Assembly (NCBI RefSeq): GCF_009795805.1
Contig: NZ_WTEY01000005.1
Span: 1 to 64,000, forward strand
Reading direction: 5' to 3'
Origin: Gilliamella sp. Pra-s52
GTDB lineage: Bacteria > Pseudomonadota > Gammaproteobacteria > Enterobacterales > Orbaceae
Length of the DNA stretch: 64,000 nt
Both the position numbers and the translations under genes were made by a program. Shown piece after piece: positions 18,320 to 27,136 of the stretch. The notes below the pieces were generated by a model. That model worked only from the letters and a program-made list of their open reading frames with translations, was not told where the DNA came from and did no database searches. The first letter of the stretch is position 1. Every line of letters starts with the position of its first letter.

Positions 18320-18348
18320 TTTACAATTACTCATAATGTTACTATAAT
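18320..18348 (+). promoter_or_regulatory. deoC promoter
   Basis: TTTACA at 18320-18325, 17-base spacer, TATAAT at 18343-18348. The -10 lies inside the first DeoR-type operator. The rest of the 18033-18319 gap is AT-rich with no gene seen. Confidence 0.75.
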
Positions 18349-18352
18349 AACA
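18337..18352 (+). promoter_or_regulatory. DeoR-type operator 1
   Basis: TGTTACTATAATAACA, of the form TGTTA-N6-TAACA, the architecture of the E. coli DeoR operator (TGTTAGAATTCTAACA). It overlaps the -10 box, and the gene for DeoR is two genes downstream. Confidence 0.75.
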
Positions 18353-18367
18353 TTATCACCTTATATC

Positions 18368-18383
18368 TGTTATTTAAATAACA
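18368..18383 (+). promoter_or_regulatory. DeoR-type operator 2
   Basis: TGTTATTTAAATAACA, a perfect 16-bp palindrome of the same TGTTA-N6-TAACA form. Its centre is 31 bp from that of operator 1, about three helical turns, so two repressors could bind one face. Confidence 0.75.
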
Positions 18384-18444
18384 TTTTACACCTAACAAAT
18401 TCATTAAATTAGACAGCAAAACTAAAAAATTTAAGGACATCACT

Positions 18445-19110
18445 ATGAATTATGCAAAGTATATCGATCATACTTTACTTGCGATGAACGCAACAAAAGA
18501 CCAAATCACTAAACTCTGTGAAGAAGCCAAACAATATCACTTTTATTCAGTTTGTGTAAATTCAGGCTATGTTCCTTTAGTGGCTAGTTTGCTAAAAGGT
18601 AGCGATGTAAAAGTGTGTTCAGTGGTTGGCTTTCCGTTAGGTGCAATGCTAACTAGTGCTAAAGCCTTTGAAACCGAAATGGCCGTTAAAGCCGGTGCGC
18701 AAGAAATCGATATGGTTATTAATGTAGGTTGGTTAAAAAGCAACGATTGGGATGCGGTTAAACAAGATATTGAGGCGGTATTTAATGCGTGTGGTGCTGT
18801 GCCATTAAAAGTGATTTTAGAAACTTGTTTATTAACTAAAGACGAAATTGTTAAAGTCTGTGAAATCTGTAAGCAAATCGGTGTTGCTTTTGTTAAAACC
18901 TCGACTGGGTTTAGTGTATCTGGCGCAACGGTTGAGGATGTTAAGTTGATGCGTGATACTGTTGGTAATGCGATGGGCGTTAAGGCATCGGGCGGTATTC
19001 GTGATCGTCAAACGGCTGAAAAAATGGTTCAAGCGGGGGCGTCACGTTTAGGGGCTAGTGCGGGTATTGCGATTGTTTCTGGTGATGCCACTTCGACCAG
19101 TGATTATTAA
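18445..19110 (+). CDS. deoC: Deoxyribose-phosphate aldolase
   Basis: A 221-residue class I aldolase splitting deoxyribose 5-phosphate into acetaldehyde and glyceraldehyde 3-phosphate. It starts [20 protein letters not shown]. The Schiff-base lysine is in FVKTSTGFS (~residue 152), and KASGGIRD carries the second active-site lysine. It is shorter than E. coli DeoC (259) and of the ~220-residue type common in Firmicutes. TTAAGGACATCACT precedes the ATG. First gene of a deoC-deoR-dxr cluster behind two DeoR-type operators. Without deoA, deoB or deoD here, it serves deoxyribose 5-phosphate made elsewhere in the cell. Confidence 0.96.
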   Translation: MNYAKYIDHTLLAMNATKDQITKLCEEAKQYHFYSVCVNSGYVPLVASLLKGSDVKVCSVVGFPLGAMLTSAKAFETEMAVKAGAQEIDMVINVGWLKSNDWDAVKQDIEAVFNACGAVPLKVILETCLLTKDEIVKVCEICKQIGVAFVKTSTGFSVSGATVEDVKLMRDTVGNAMGVKASGGIRDRQTAEKMVQAGASRLGASAGIAIVSGDATSTSDY

Positions 19111-19171
19111 TTAATCATATCAATTAATAAGCTACTTATGTAACTTATTACTGTTGATTTATGGGATTAGC

Positions 19172-19933
19172 ATGGAAACACAATCACAAAAAAGAGTGAA
19201 TGATCTTATTCAACTTTTAAAAAAAACAGATAAGATTCATTTAAAAGATGCCGCCAAGCTGTTGGCGGTTTCAGAAATGACCATTCGGCGAGATTTGAGT
19301 AATGTAGACGGTTCCCTAAGTGTTTTGGGTGGCTATGTTGTTAGTGATGCTCGTCATCAAATCACCCCGTACTTTTTGTCAGACCAACAAGATAAACAGG
19401 TTTATGAAAAGCAACATATTGCCAATATAGCCAGTCAATGCGTTGTAGAAAACGATACCGTGTTTTTTGATTGTGGTACCACCATTCCTTTTATTATTGA
19501 TGCTATTGATGATGATGTGGCGTTTACTGCGATCTGTTATTCGTTAAACGCATTTTTAGCATTACAAAATAAACCCAATTGTAAGACAATTTTATGTGGT
19601 GGGCATTATCAGGCGAATAATGCGATTTTTACCGCTATTAGTCAGCCAAGTGAATTAAATTCGATTTGCCCGAATAAAGCATTTATTTCGGCTGCGGGGA
19701 TTGATATTAAGCAAGGCGTAACGTGTTATCATTTTGATGAGCTTGATATGAAGCGTGCCGCGATACAACGTTCAGGTCAAACTATGTTAATTGCGGATCA
19801 CACTAAGTTTGATCAAGTGAGGCCAGCTTTTATTGGTGGGTTAACTTTGTTTAATCAAATTATTACAGATAAAGCGCCGAGTAATGAGTTTATTACTTTT
19901 TTTAATAACCATAAGATAACGTTAATTTATTAA
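19172..19933 (+). CDS. deoR: Deoxyribose operon repressor DeoR
   Basis: A 253-residue DeoR (E. coli 252). I start it at the ATG at 19172 ([14 protein letters not shown], like METRREERIGQLLQ), not at the TTG 18 nt upstream. The N-terminal HTH contains [20 protein letters not shown]. The sensor domain has FFDCGTT near 99 and [14 protein letters not shown], with [12 protein letters not shown] at the end, all close to DeoR itself and not to general family members. It represses deoxyribonucleoside catabolism, with deoxyribose 5-phosphate as the known inducer. It probably autoregulates through the operators before deoC. Confidence 0.92.
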   Translation: METQSQKRVNDLIQLLKKTDKIHLKDAAKLLAVSEMTIRRDLSNVDGSLSVLGGYVVSDARHQITPYFLSDQQDKQVYEKQHIANIASQCVVENDTVFFDCGTTIPFIIDAIDDDVAFTAICYSLNAFLALQNKPNCKTILCGGHYQANNAIFTAISQPSELNSICPNKAFISAAGIDIKQGVTCYHFDELDMKRAAIQRSGQTMLIADHTKFDQVRPAFIGGLTLFNQIITDKAPSNEFITFFNNHKITLIY

Positions 19934-19934
19934 T

Positions 19935-21113
19935 ATGAAAAACATTACAATTTTAGGTTCGACAGGCTCAATTGGTTGCAGTACGCTAACGGTTATTCGT
20001 CAAAACCCTCAGCTTTTTAAGGCTTATGCTTTAGTTGGTGGAAGCAATGTAACGAAAATGACTGAGCAATGCCAAGAATTTAAGCCTAAATATGTTGCCA
20101 TGGCAACCGCACAAGCCGCGGCAGAGTTAAAAGCAAATCTTGCTAATTTAAAATTGGATATTGATGTATTAAGTGGTGAACACGCCATTTGTGACTTAGC
20201 GCAGTTGCCTGAAGTCGATCAAGTGATGGCGGCTATTGTGGGTGCGGCAGGATTAAAACCAACGCTTGCTGCGATTAAAAAAGGTAAGCGTATTTTGCTG
20301 GCCAATAAAGAATCGCTAGTAACCTGTGGGCATTTGTTTATGCAAGCGCTTAAAGAGTATGGCGCTGAGTTGTTACCAGTGGACAGCGAGCATAACGCTA
20401 TTTTTCAGAGTTTGCCAACGGCGGTACAGCATGATTTAGGTTTTGCTAGTCTTGCTGATCATGGCATTACTAAAATTGTGTTAACAGGATCTGGTGGACC
20501 ATTTCGTGATTGGGATTTAGCTAAACTAGCGCACGTTACTCCCGAGCAAGCAGTGGCTCACCCTAATTGGTCAATGGGTAAAAAAATATCTGTCGATTCG
20601 GCAACGATGATGAATAAAGGGCTTGAGTATATTGAGGCTCGTTGGTTATTTAATGCTAGTACTGATGAAATGGAAATTATTATTCATCCGCAATCAATCA
20701 TCCATTCCATGGTGCGTTATCAAGATGGTAGTGTGGTGGCCGAACTTGGTGTGCCTGATATGTGTACGCCAATTGCCTATGCGATGTCTTACCCCGATCG
20801 TGTGCCATCAAGCGTGCCCCCTTTGGATTTTACGCAAATTTCGTCGTTAACATTTAAACAACCAGACTTTGACCGTTATCCATGTTTAAAATTGGCAATC
20901 GATGCCTTTAATCAAGGGCAAGCCGCCACCACGGCGCTTAATGCCGCCAATGAAGTTGCGGTTGAGGCTTTTTTGCAAAGTAAAATTGGTTTTATGGATA
21001 TTGCAAATCAAGTTGCGGCAACCTTAGATAAACTCAATTTACCTGAACCTCAGACCATCGAGGATGTGTTAGTAATTGATAAATGGGCTCGAGAACAGTG
21101 TAGTAAGCTATAA
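19935..21113 (+). CDS. dxr: 1-deoxy-D-xylulose 5-phosphate reductoisomerase
   Basis: A 392-residue enzyme of the MEP isoprenoid pathway, converting DXP to MEP with NADPH. It has the NADPH loop ILGSTGSIG (residues 5-13), LLANKESLV, the metal-binding [10 protein letters not shown], the flexible-loop region [20 protein letters not shown] and a C-terminal '[14 protein letters not shown]'. Full length (E. coli 398). It starts one base after the deoR stop with no clear Shine-Dalgarno of its own, so translation may be coupled to deoR. In E. coli it follows frr and precedes ispU and cdsA; neither neighbour is kept here. Confidence 0.97.
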   Translation: MKNITILGSTGSIGCSTLTVIRQNPQLFKAYALVGGSNVTKMTEQCQEFKPKYVAMATAQAAAELKANLANLKLDIDVLSGEHAICDLAQLPEVDQVMAAIVGAAGLKPTLAAIKKGKRILLANKESLVTCGHLFMQALKEYGAELLPVDSEHNAIFQSLPTAVQHDLGFASLADHGITKIVLTGSGGPFRDWDLAKLAHVTPEQAVAHPNWSMGKKISVDSATMMNKGLEYIEARWLFNASTDEMEIIIHPQSIIHSMVRYQDGSVVAELGVPDMCTPIAYAMSYPDRVPSSVPPLDFTQISSLTFKQPDFDRYPCLKLAIDAFNQGQAATTALNAANEVAVEAFLQSKIGFMDIANQVAATLDKLNLPEPQTIEDVLVIDKWAREQCSKL

Positions 21114-21121
21114 CTTAAGTG

Positions 21122-21676
21122 TTATAGCTGTGTTTTATAAACGCGGCAAGGTGTGCCCATCGCAATGACATTGTTTGGTATATCACGATCAACTATACTG
21201 CCAGCTGCAATAACTGTGTTATCGCCAATGGTCACATTAGGTAATACAATCACATTGCCGCCGATCCAAACGTTATTGCCGATTGTAATTGGCTTTGCAA
21301 ATTCAAGTCCGTTATTACGAGTTTGGCAATCTAATGGGTGTCCTGAGGTATAAAATCCACAATTGGGTGCAACCAGTACATTATCGCCAAAAGTAATTTT
21401 AGCCGCATCTAACATAATGCAATTGAAATTAGCAAAAAAATTTTCGCCAATTTCAATATTGTAGCCATAATCACATTGAAAACCAGGCATGATCGTAAAC
21501 TGTTGTCCAGTTTTGCCTAATAGGATTTGGAATAACTGTTGTCGTTGCTGTTTGGCTAATGGCGATAATTGGTTTATTTGAAAACAAAGATCTTGCGCAT
21601 AAAGCCTTTCGTTAGCCAGTAAATCGATCTCTGGGTTATAGAGAAAACCTGCTAGCATTTTCTCTTTTTCGCTCAT
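21122..21676 (-). CDS. Sugar O-acetyltransferase (maltose/galactoside type)
   Basis: A 184-residue left-handed beta-helix acetyltransferase of the Maa/LacA/NodL group: N-terminal Mac domain (MLAGFLYNPEIDLLANERL), then hexapeptide repeats (IGENFFANFNCIML, ITIGNNVWIGGNVIVLP) with the catalytic His in YTSGHPLD. It transfers acetyl from acetyl-CoA to sugars, perhaps as detoxification of non-metabolised sugar. It begins 4 nt after the cscK stop and so is co-transcribed with it. This links it to the sucrose locus, though its own substrate is unknown. Confidence 0.88.
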   Translation of the reverse strand: MSEKEKMLAGFLYNPEIDLLANERLYAQDLCFQINQLSPLAKQQRQQLFQILLGKTGQQFTIMPGFQCDYGYNIEIGENFFANFNCIMLDAAKITFGDNVLVAPNCGFYTSGHPLDCQTRNNGLEFAKPITIGNNVWIGGNVIVLPNVTIGDNTVIAAGSIVDRDIPNNVIAMGTPCRVYKTQL

Positions 21677-21680
21677 GTTA

Positions 21681-22640
21681 CTACGCCATTTGTTTTGCTG
21701 TTAATGCAGGGTTATCACTAATAAACGATTGTAAAAAAGCGCTATCAGGAAGTGCAGTTAACGCCCCTTTTTGAGTTGTTGCTAACGCGCCGCAAGCACT
21801 GGCAATAGTCATCATGCTTTCTAACATAAGTTTATCGTCTGGCATACCGGACGTTGCAATACTACTTAATAATCCTGCAACGAAAGCATCGCCGGCACCG
21901 GTTGTATCAATGCTGTTAACCTGATATGAATCGAACGAAAATGTTTTACCATGCCATAAAACTACACTGCCATCTTTACCTTTTGTAACTAATTTGAGTT
22001 TTGCATCATAATGTTGTTGTAACTTATTTAAAGCGGCACACCAATCGTTAGATTCGGTTAGCCAAAATAGCTCTTCATCAGAAAGTTTTAGTATGTCGGC
22101 ATCATGACAAAATTGCGTAATAATTGTGCGCATTTCGTTTTTATCATGCCACATTTGTTCACGTAAATTGACATCAAAGCTGATTAAACCCTTTTTACCA
22201 TTCAACCTTTCAATCGCTGTTTTTAATGTTTGTCGGCAAGTGTGACCAACTAGCGCTAGCGAGCAAAAATGTAAAATATCTTGGTTAAATTTAGGAATCG
22301 CTTGTTGAGATAAAAATTGATCGGCCGATGGCGAAACTAAAAAAGTAAAGCTACGTTCCCCGTTATTACCTAAATCAACCACTACAGTGCTGGTTTTGTG
22401 GTGTTCATCTTTTTCAAGACTTTGGCAATCAACGTGATGTTGGCAAAATGTTTTTTCCATAAAATGACCAAAAGGATCGTTGCCTACTCGCCCAATAAAT
22501 CCCGACTGAAGACCTAATTTTGCAACACCAATGGCAACATTAGCCGGTGCGCCACCAGCACATGCTTTATAATTCATATCGCCAAGGGGTAATAAATCAA
22601 CGACCGCATCGCCAAGAGACCAAACTTTAGTATTATTCAT
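21681..22640 (-). CDS. cscK: Fructokinase
   Basis: A 319-residue PfkB-family kinase, close to ScrK/CscK: VWSLGDAVVDLLP at the start, the sugar-binding CAGGAPANVAIGVAKLG near residue 28, and the PfkB signature DTTGAGDAFVAGLLS near 243 with the catalytic Asp. It phosphorylates the fructose released from sucrose. Divergent from cscA across a 269-base region with a CRP site and a LacI-type operator. Naming as cscK rather than scrK follows the neighbouring cscB permease. Confidence 0.93.
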   Translation of the reverse strand: MNNTKVWSLGDAVVDLLPLGDMNYKACAGGAPANVAIGVAKLGLQSGFIGRVGNDPFGHFMEKTFCQHHVDCQSLEKDEHHKTSTVVVDLGNNGERSFTFLVSPSADQFLSQQAIPKFNQDILHFCSLALVGHTCRQTLKTAIERLNGKKGLISFDVNLREQMWHDKNEMRTIITQFCHDADILKLSDEELFWLTESNDWCAALNKLQQHYDAKLKLVTKGKDGSVVLWHGKTFSFDSYQVNSIDTTGAGDAFVAGLLSSIATSGMPDDKLMLESMMTIASACGALATTQKGALTALPDSAFLQSFISDNPALTAKQMA

Positions 22641-22795
22641 TTTACGACCTAATTTGTGTTAATTATGTTTAAATTCAGTGAATATATCGATATTTTATGT
22701 AAATTAGTTAGGTTTTATTATTTAATATATTGTTATTAAAGATTAATCATAGACTAAATCATTTATCAAAAAAATCATGGTTAATATTAAAAATG

Positions 22796-22811
22796 TGTGA
22801 TATTAATCACA
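22796..22811 (+). promoter_or_regulatory. CRP site between cscK and cscA
   Basis: TGTGATATTAATCACA, a perfect TGTGA-N6-TCACA palindrome. It predicts cAMP-CRP activation of the divergent sucrose genes. Confidence 0.85.
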
Positions 22812-22836
22812 TATTTCTCTTGTTATTTTAACATTA

Positions 22837-22848
22837 GTTAACGTTAAC
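22837..22848 (+). promoter_or_regulatory. CscR-type (LacI family) operator
   Basis: GTTAACGTTAAC, a perfect palindrome with the central CG typical of LacI-family operators. The same core TTAACGTTAA recurs before cscB at 25709-25718. Confidence 0.75.
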
Positions 22849-22909
22849 AGATAAGTTGGAGTACTATGTAATTATATCAATCTAATATTGGGTGAATAAA
22901 GGGGATTTT

Positions 22910-24379
22910 ATGTCTAATGCTATTGATAAAGCTAATCAAGCTGTTGAAAATTTAGAAAAAGAGATGAATAAAGAATACTATCCACATTTTCATTTAGCAC
23001 CACAAGCGGGATGGATGAATGATCCTAATGGGTTAATCTATTTTAAAGGGCAATATCATGCTTTTTATCAACATCATCCCTATAATGAAAATTGGGGACC
23101 TATGCATTGGGGGCATATGGTAAGTGATGATTTGGTAACATGGCGTCGATTACCAATAGCCATTGCACCTGATCAAGAATTTGATAAAAGTGGTTGCTTT
23201 TCAGGTTCTGCTGTTGATAACCATGGTGAACTGTGCCTGCTTTATACTGGTCATATTTGGTTAAATGGTGAAGGAAACGATGCTCAAATCAGCCAAACTC
23301 AATGCCTTGCAATTAGTAGAGATAGTATTCATTTTGAAAAACAGGGCACAGTGCTTGTTCCTAAAGATGGAATTATGCATTTTCGTGATCCTAAAGTTTG
23401 GCAGCAAGACGGTAAATGGTGGATGGTCGTTGGTCAACGAACTCCTGATGATGTGGGTGAGGTCTTACTTTATTGTTCTAATGATTTAAAACATTGGGAA
23501 TTTGATCAGATTGTTGTCAGTAATATTGATCCTAACGTTTATATGCTTGAATGCCCAGACTTTTTTCCACTTGGTGATAAATGGGTTTTGATGTTTTCAC
23601 CGCAAGGAATGAAAGCAAAAGGGTATCAATATCGTAATCGTTTTCAGTCAGGTTATATTGTTGGTGATTGGCAACCAGGAAAACCTTTTTCGGTTATTAA
23701 ACCGTTCCAAGAAATGGATTTTGGACATGATTTTTATGCACCACAATCCTTTCTTGCCGCTGATGGGCGTCGTATTGTTTTTGCTTGGATGGATATGTGG
23801 GAATCAGCCATGCCAAGCAAAAAAGATAAATGGGCAGGCATGTTTACTCTTCCACGTGAACTTATTTTAGATCAAAATAATAAAGTCCGAAATCGTCCAA
23901 TTAAAGAGCTTGAAGCATTACGAGAAAAGCCACAATCGCTAAGTAATATCATCCTAAACAATCAACTTAAAAATACGCATATTCAATCCATTAGCTGTGA
24001 ACTTAAGATTGAATTTGATTTAACCCAAAGCGATGCCGAGCGGTTTGGATTGCAACTTGCCGCTACTGAAGATGGTAATCAAGCTACATTACTGTTTGTT
24101 GATCTGCAATCAAATCGTATTGTGCTTGATAGGAGCTTATCTGGTCTTGAATTACAAGGTTATCGCAGTGTACCGTTACCCGAAACAGATAAATTAACCT
24201 TGCACGTTTTTATTGATTCCTCATCAGTCGAAGTATTTGTTAATGAGGATTTATACAGTTTTTCAAGCCGTATTTACCCTAAATTACCGGCAAAGCGTCA
24301 AATTAATTTATTTGCTGAAAATGGGCAAGCTAAAGTGACTAAATTAGATAGTTGGCAATTAAAGTCTATTTATGCGTAA
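22910..24379 (+). CDS. cscA: Sucrose hydrolase / invertase (GH32)
   Basis: A 489-residue glycoside hydrolase family 32 enzyme, intracellular (no signal peptide). I start it at the ATG at 22910, 7 nt after AAGGGG; the GTG at 22892 lies upstream of that site. All three catalytic motifs are present: WMNDPNG (residues 35-41, nucleophile Asp), FRDPKV, and ECPDFF (acid/base Glu). The beta-sandwich domain ends with SSVEVFVNEDLYSFSSRIYP. It resembles E. coli CscA throughout (YHAFYQHHPYNENWGPMHW). It hydrolyses unphosphorylated sucrose imported by CscB to glucose and fructose. Confidence 0.95.
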   Translation: MSNAIDKANQAVENLEKEMNKEYYPHFHLAPQAGWMNDPNGLIYFKGQYHAFYQHHPYNENWGPMHWGHMVSDDLVTWRRLPIAIAPDQEFDKSGCFSGSAVDNHGELCLLYTGHIWLNGEGNDAQISQTQCLAISRDSIHFEKQGTVLVPKDGIMHFRDPKVWQQDGKWWMVVGQRTPDDVGEVLLYCSNDLKHWEFDQIVVSNIDPNVYMLECPDFFPLGDKWVLMFSPQGMKAKGYQYRNRFQSGYIVGDWQPGKPFSVIKPFQEMDFGHDFYAPQSFLAADGRRIVFAWMDMWESAMPSKKDKWAGMFTLPRELILDQNNKVRNRPIKELEALREKPQSLSNIILNNQLKNTHIQSISCELKIEFDLTQSDAERFGLQLAATEDGNQATLLFVDLQSNRIVLDRSLSGLELQGYRSVPLPETDKLTLHVFIDSSSVEVFVNEDLYSFSSRIYPKLPAKRQINLFAENGQAKVTKLDSWQLKSIYA

Positions 24380-24383
24380 TATT

Positions 24384-24409
24384 TATTCACTGCCTAATGG
24401 CAGTGAATA
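24384..24409 (+). terminator. Hairpin after cscA
   Basis: TATTCACTGCC and GGCAGTGAATA form a perfect 11-bp stem with loop TAAT, 4 bases after the stop. No T-run follows, so termination is uncertain; it may protect the mRNA 3' end. Confidence 0.55.
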
Positions 24410-24537
24410 CTGGTTAATAGCTTGTTTGGTTAAGATGTTTTAGTTAGTGGTGACGTTTATATAAAAAATAATGTAAATTTAACCATTATCTAAATGATAC
24501 AAAAATTTCGAATTAATTTAGTTTTTGCTTGTTTGAA

Positions 24538-25542
24538 TTATAAAGATTTCCTTTCTAAATAAGGTGATGCCACATGTACTATCTCTTTTTGGGTTTGTTT
24601 GGTAATTATATGTAAGGCCGCTTGTTTACCAATTTCATAATGGGGAAGTTGGACGGTCGTTAGTGGCGGGTAAAATAGCTCACCAGTACCCACCATATTA
24701 TCATAACCTAATACAGCGATATCCGATGGAATGTGAAGACCTTGACCAAGTAAAAATTGATAAGCTACAAAAGCAATGCGGTCGTTTCCACAAATTAGCA
24801 CATCAAAATCAAGTGTTTTATTACAATGTTGTTTCAATATATCAACCGTCATCATATATTCTTGCTTAATATTACTTGGTAAATAAGTTATATGATAACT
24901 TTTTAAATCTTTTATGTTTTTTCCTGCATCTTGCCATGCTTGTTCGGCTGCTCTACGTCTAGTACTACCTGCCAAGGTTTTATCTGATAGGTAGATACAT
25001 AAAGGTTTTTTATAACCTTTTTGAATTACTTGTTGCATAGCATGATATTGACCTAAATAGTCGTCTGGTATATAACAAGGTAATTTTTCAGAATTACTAA
25101 TACAATTAGCTAATACTAGATTTTTTTTAAGTAATTTTTTAGGTAGATCAACTTTTCGTAACCCCATCGTTGTATAAATAATTCCATCGGGTCTATATGA
25201 TAATAGCGTGTTAATTGCATGATCGGCGTGTTTATCATCAAACAAATTTACAATAAAAGTATTCCAACCATATTGTTGAGCGGTTTTCTCAATCGCTTGT
25301 AGTAATTCAACCGAAAAAGGTGTCATTGCTGTTTCTAAGGCTAGCACCCCAATAGCACGAGGTCCTGAATTATCACCTCTAATTTTTCGAGCTGACAAGT
25401 CGGGAACATAATTAAGCTGATCAATGGCTTGCTTGACTCGATTATAAGTTTCTTTGTTTAATTTGCTGGGATCATTTATTGCCCTAGATACTGTCATTAA
25501 AGATACTGATGCCAGTTTTGCAACATCCTTTAGTGAAGCCAT
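24538..25542 (-). CDS. cscR: LacI-family repressor of the sucrose genes
   Basis: A 334-residue LacI regulator: N-terminal HTH (ASLKDVAKLASVSLMTVSRAIND) with hinge helix (SARKIRGD), then a periplasmic-binding-protein-like effector domain (IGVLALETAMTPF, DVLICGNDRIAF, 'DIAVLGYDNMVG'). It lies between cscA and cscB, convergent with the first and divergent from the second. Probable targets are the GTTAACGTTAAC-type sites before cscA/cscK and cscB. Effector sugar not readable from sequence. Confidence 0.88.
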   Translation of the reverse strand: MASLKDVAKLASVSLMTVSRAINDPSKLNKETYNRVKQAIDQLNYVPDLSARKIRGDNSGPRAIGVLALETAMTPFSVELLQAIEKTAQQYGWNTFIVNLFDDKHADHAINTLLSYRPDGIIYTTMGLRKVDLPKKLLKKNLVLANCISNSEKLPCYIPDDYLGQYHAMQQVIQKGYKKPLCIYLSDKTLAGSTRRRAAEQAWQDAGKNIKDLKSYHITYLPSNIKQEYMMTVDILKQHCNKTLDFDVLICGNDRIAFVAYQFLLGQGLHIPSDIAVLGYDNMVGTGELFYPPLTTVQLPHYEIGKQAALHIITKQTQKEIVHVASPYLERKSL

Positions 25543-25693
25543 ATATAAATCCTTTTTACTTGCAAATATAGACGATTAACGATTAATAATAACTCGATAA
25601 AATGATAACACAATGATAAATGATAAAAAATGTGAGATAAGTAGCAATTATGAGAATTGGTTATGTTTATTCCTTATTAAATATGCTCATAAT

Positions 25694-25719
25694 GTTAACA
25701 TTAACATGTTAACGTTAAA
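25694..25719 (+). promoter_or_regulatory. Tandem CscR-type operators before cscB
   Basis: GTTAACATTAAC (25694-25705) and GTTAACGTTAAA (25708-25719) sit head to tail 14 bases apart, 24-49 bp before the cscB start. The second shares the core TTAACGTTAA with the cscK-cscA operator. Confidence 0.7.
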
Positions 25720-25742
25720 AAACTGAATATAGGGTAATAAAT

Positions 25743-26987
25743 ATGAATATAGTGAAAAACAGAAATTATTGGTTCTCATCTGGTTACCTTTTTACATTTT
25801 ATGCCGCATGGTCGTTGTGGTGGTCTTTTTATGCCATTTGGTTAAAAAGTAAAATTGGCTTATCGGGTGAGCAGTTAGGTATTGTTTATGCGGCCAATTC
25901 TGCTGCTGCCATGTTTTTTATGATTTTTTATGGCATTATTCAAGATAAACTACAAACAGGTAAAGCAGTTGTTACTTTTCAAAGTATCGTTATGATACTT
26001 ATTGGTCCATTTTTAATTTATGTATATGAACCTTTATTGCAAAATAATTTTATTTGGGGAGTTTGTATTGGTGCACCAGTTTTAAGTGCCAGCTTTATTT
26101 CAGGTAGCGCTTTGATTGACTCTTTTATTGAACGTATTAGCCGATTATTTGGCTTTGAATTTGGTTCTGCTCGTTTTTGGGGATCATTTGGTTATGCTGC
26201 TGCAACATTTGTTGCGGGTAAGTTATTTGGTATTGATCCTCATATTAATTTTTGGATGGCGTCGGTTGTTGCGGCTGTCTTTTTTACTATTAATATTGTA
26301 TTTAAACCAAAACACTATCAAACATTATCGAGTAAAAATAACAATACCATTTTAACAGAAAAAACAACGACCATTCCAACAATGGGCGAAATCTTTTCTT
26401 TGTTTGGATTACAAAGATTTTGGTTGTTTGTGTTGTTTGTTATTGGTACCTACAGTTTTTACACTATCTATGATCAGCAATTATTTCCTAATTTTTATAC
26501 TAGCTTTTTTGACAAACCAGAAGATGGTTATGAAGTTTATGGCTATTTAAATTCTTTCCAAGTCTTTTTAGAAGCAACTTGTATGATTATTGCTCCTTAT
26601 TTTATTAACAAAATGGGGGCTAAAAAATCGTTATTAGTTGCTGCACTAGTCATGATTTGCCGAATTACATTATCTGCAACATTAGATAATATTTATTTAA
26701 TTTCGTTAGTAAAACTATTTCATGCGATTGAAATTCCCTTATTTATTTTGGCAATGTTTAAATATATTGTAGGTAATTTTGATGCCCGATTATCTGCTAC
26801 ACTTTACTTAGTCGGTTTTAATATTTCATCAAATCTTGGTGTTATTGTGTTGTCATGGTTGGTGGGTAAATTATTTGATAATACAGGATATGCAACAACA
26901 TTTTATGTGCTTGCAGGCGTTGTTTTACTTACTTCGATAATAGCAATATTTACTTTAAGTGACGAGAAAAAGGTAAAGCAACAATAG
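25743..26987 (+). CDS. cscB: Sucrose:H+ symporter (LacY family)
   Basis: A 414-residue, 12-TM permease of the oligosaccharide:H+ symporter family. It tracks E. coli CscB: WSLWWSFYAIWLKSKIGLSG near residue 21, MIFYGIIQDKL, FEFGSARFWGSFGYA, SFYTIYDQQLFPNFY and 'YGYLNSFQVFLEA'. It imports sucrose with protons across the inner membrane, unphosphorylated, so it pairs with CscA and CscK and needs no PTS. It has its own tandem operators and a terminator downstream. Confidence 0.94.
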   Translation: MNIVKNRNYWFSSGYLFTFYAAWSLWWSFYAIWLKSKIGLSGEQLGIVYAANSAAAMFFMIFYGIIQDKLQTGKAVVTFQSIVMILIGPFLIYVYEPLLQNNFIWGVCIGAPVLSASFISGSALIDSFIERISRLFGFEFGSARFWGSFGYAAATFVAGKLFGIDPHINFWMASVVAAVFFTINIVFKPKHYQTLSSKNNNTILTEKTTTIPTMGEIFSLFGLQRFWLFVLFVIGTYSFYTIYDQQLFPNFYTSFFDKPEDGYEVYGYLNSFQVFLEATCMIIAPYFINKMGAKKSLLVAALVMICRITLSATLDNIYLISLVKLFHAIEIPLFILAMFKYIVGNFDARLSATLYLVGFNISSNLGVIVLSWLVGKLFDNTGYATTFYVLAGVVLLTSIIAIFTLSDEKKVKQQ

Positions 26988-27011
26988 TTTTAAATTAGCA
27001 CTAATAATTAC

Positions 27012-27048
27012 AAAAATGGGAACATATTGTTTCCATTTTTCTTTTTTA
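27012..27048 (+). terminator. Terminator after cscB
   Basis: AAAAATGGGAA pairs with TTTCCATTTTT (one wobble/mismatch), followed by CTTTTTT. Confidence 0.85.
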
Positions 27049-27136
27049 TCAATATTAAATAAATACAATTCTTGCTTCTAAGGAAAGTTTGCGAAACAAT
27101 GTTAGCAATTTTAGTTATTGTGTATAGGGACTTGTA

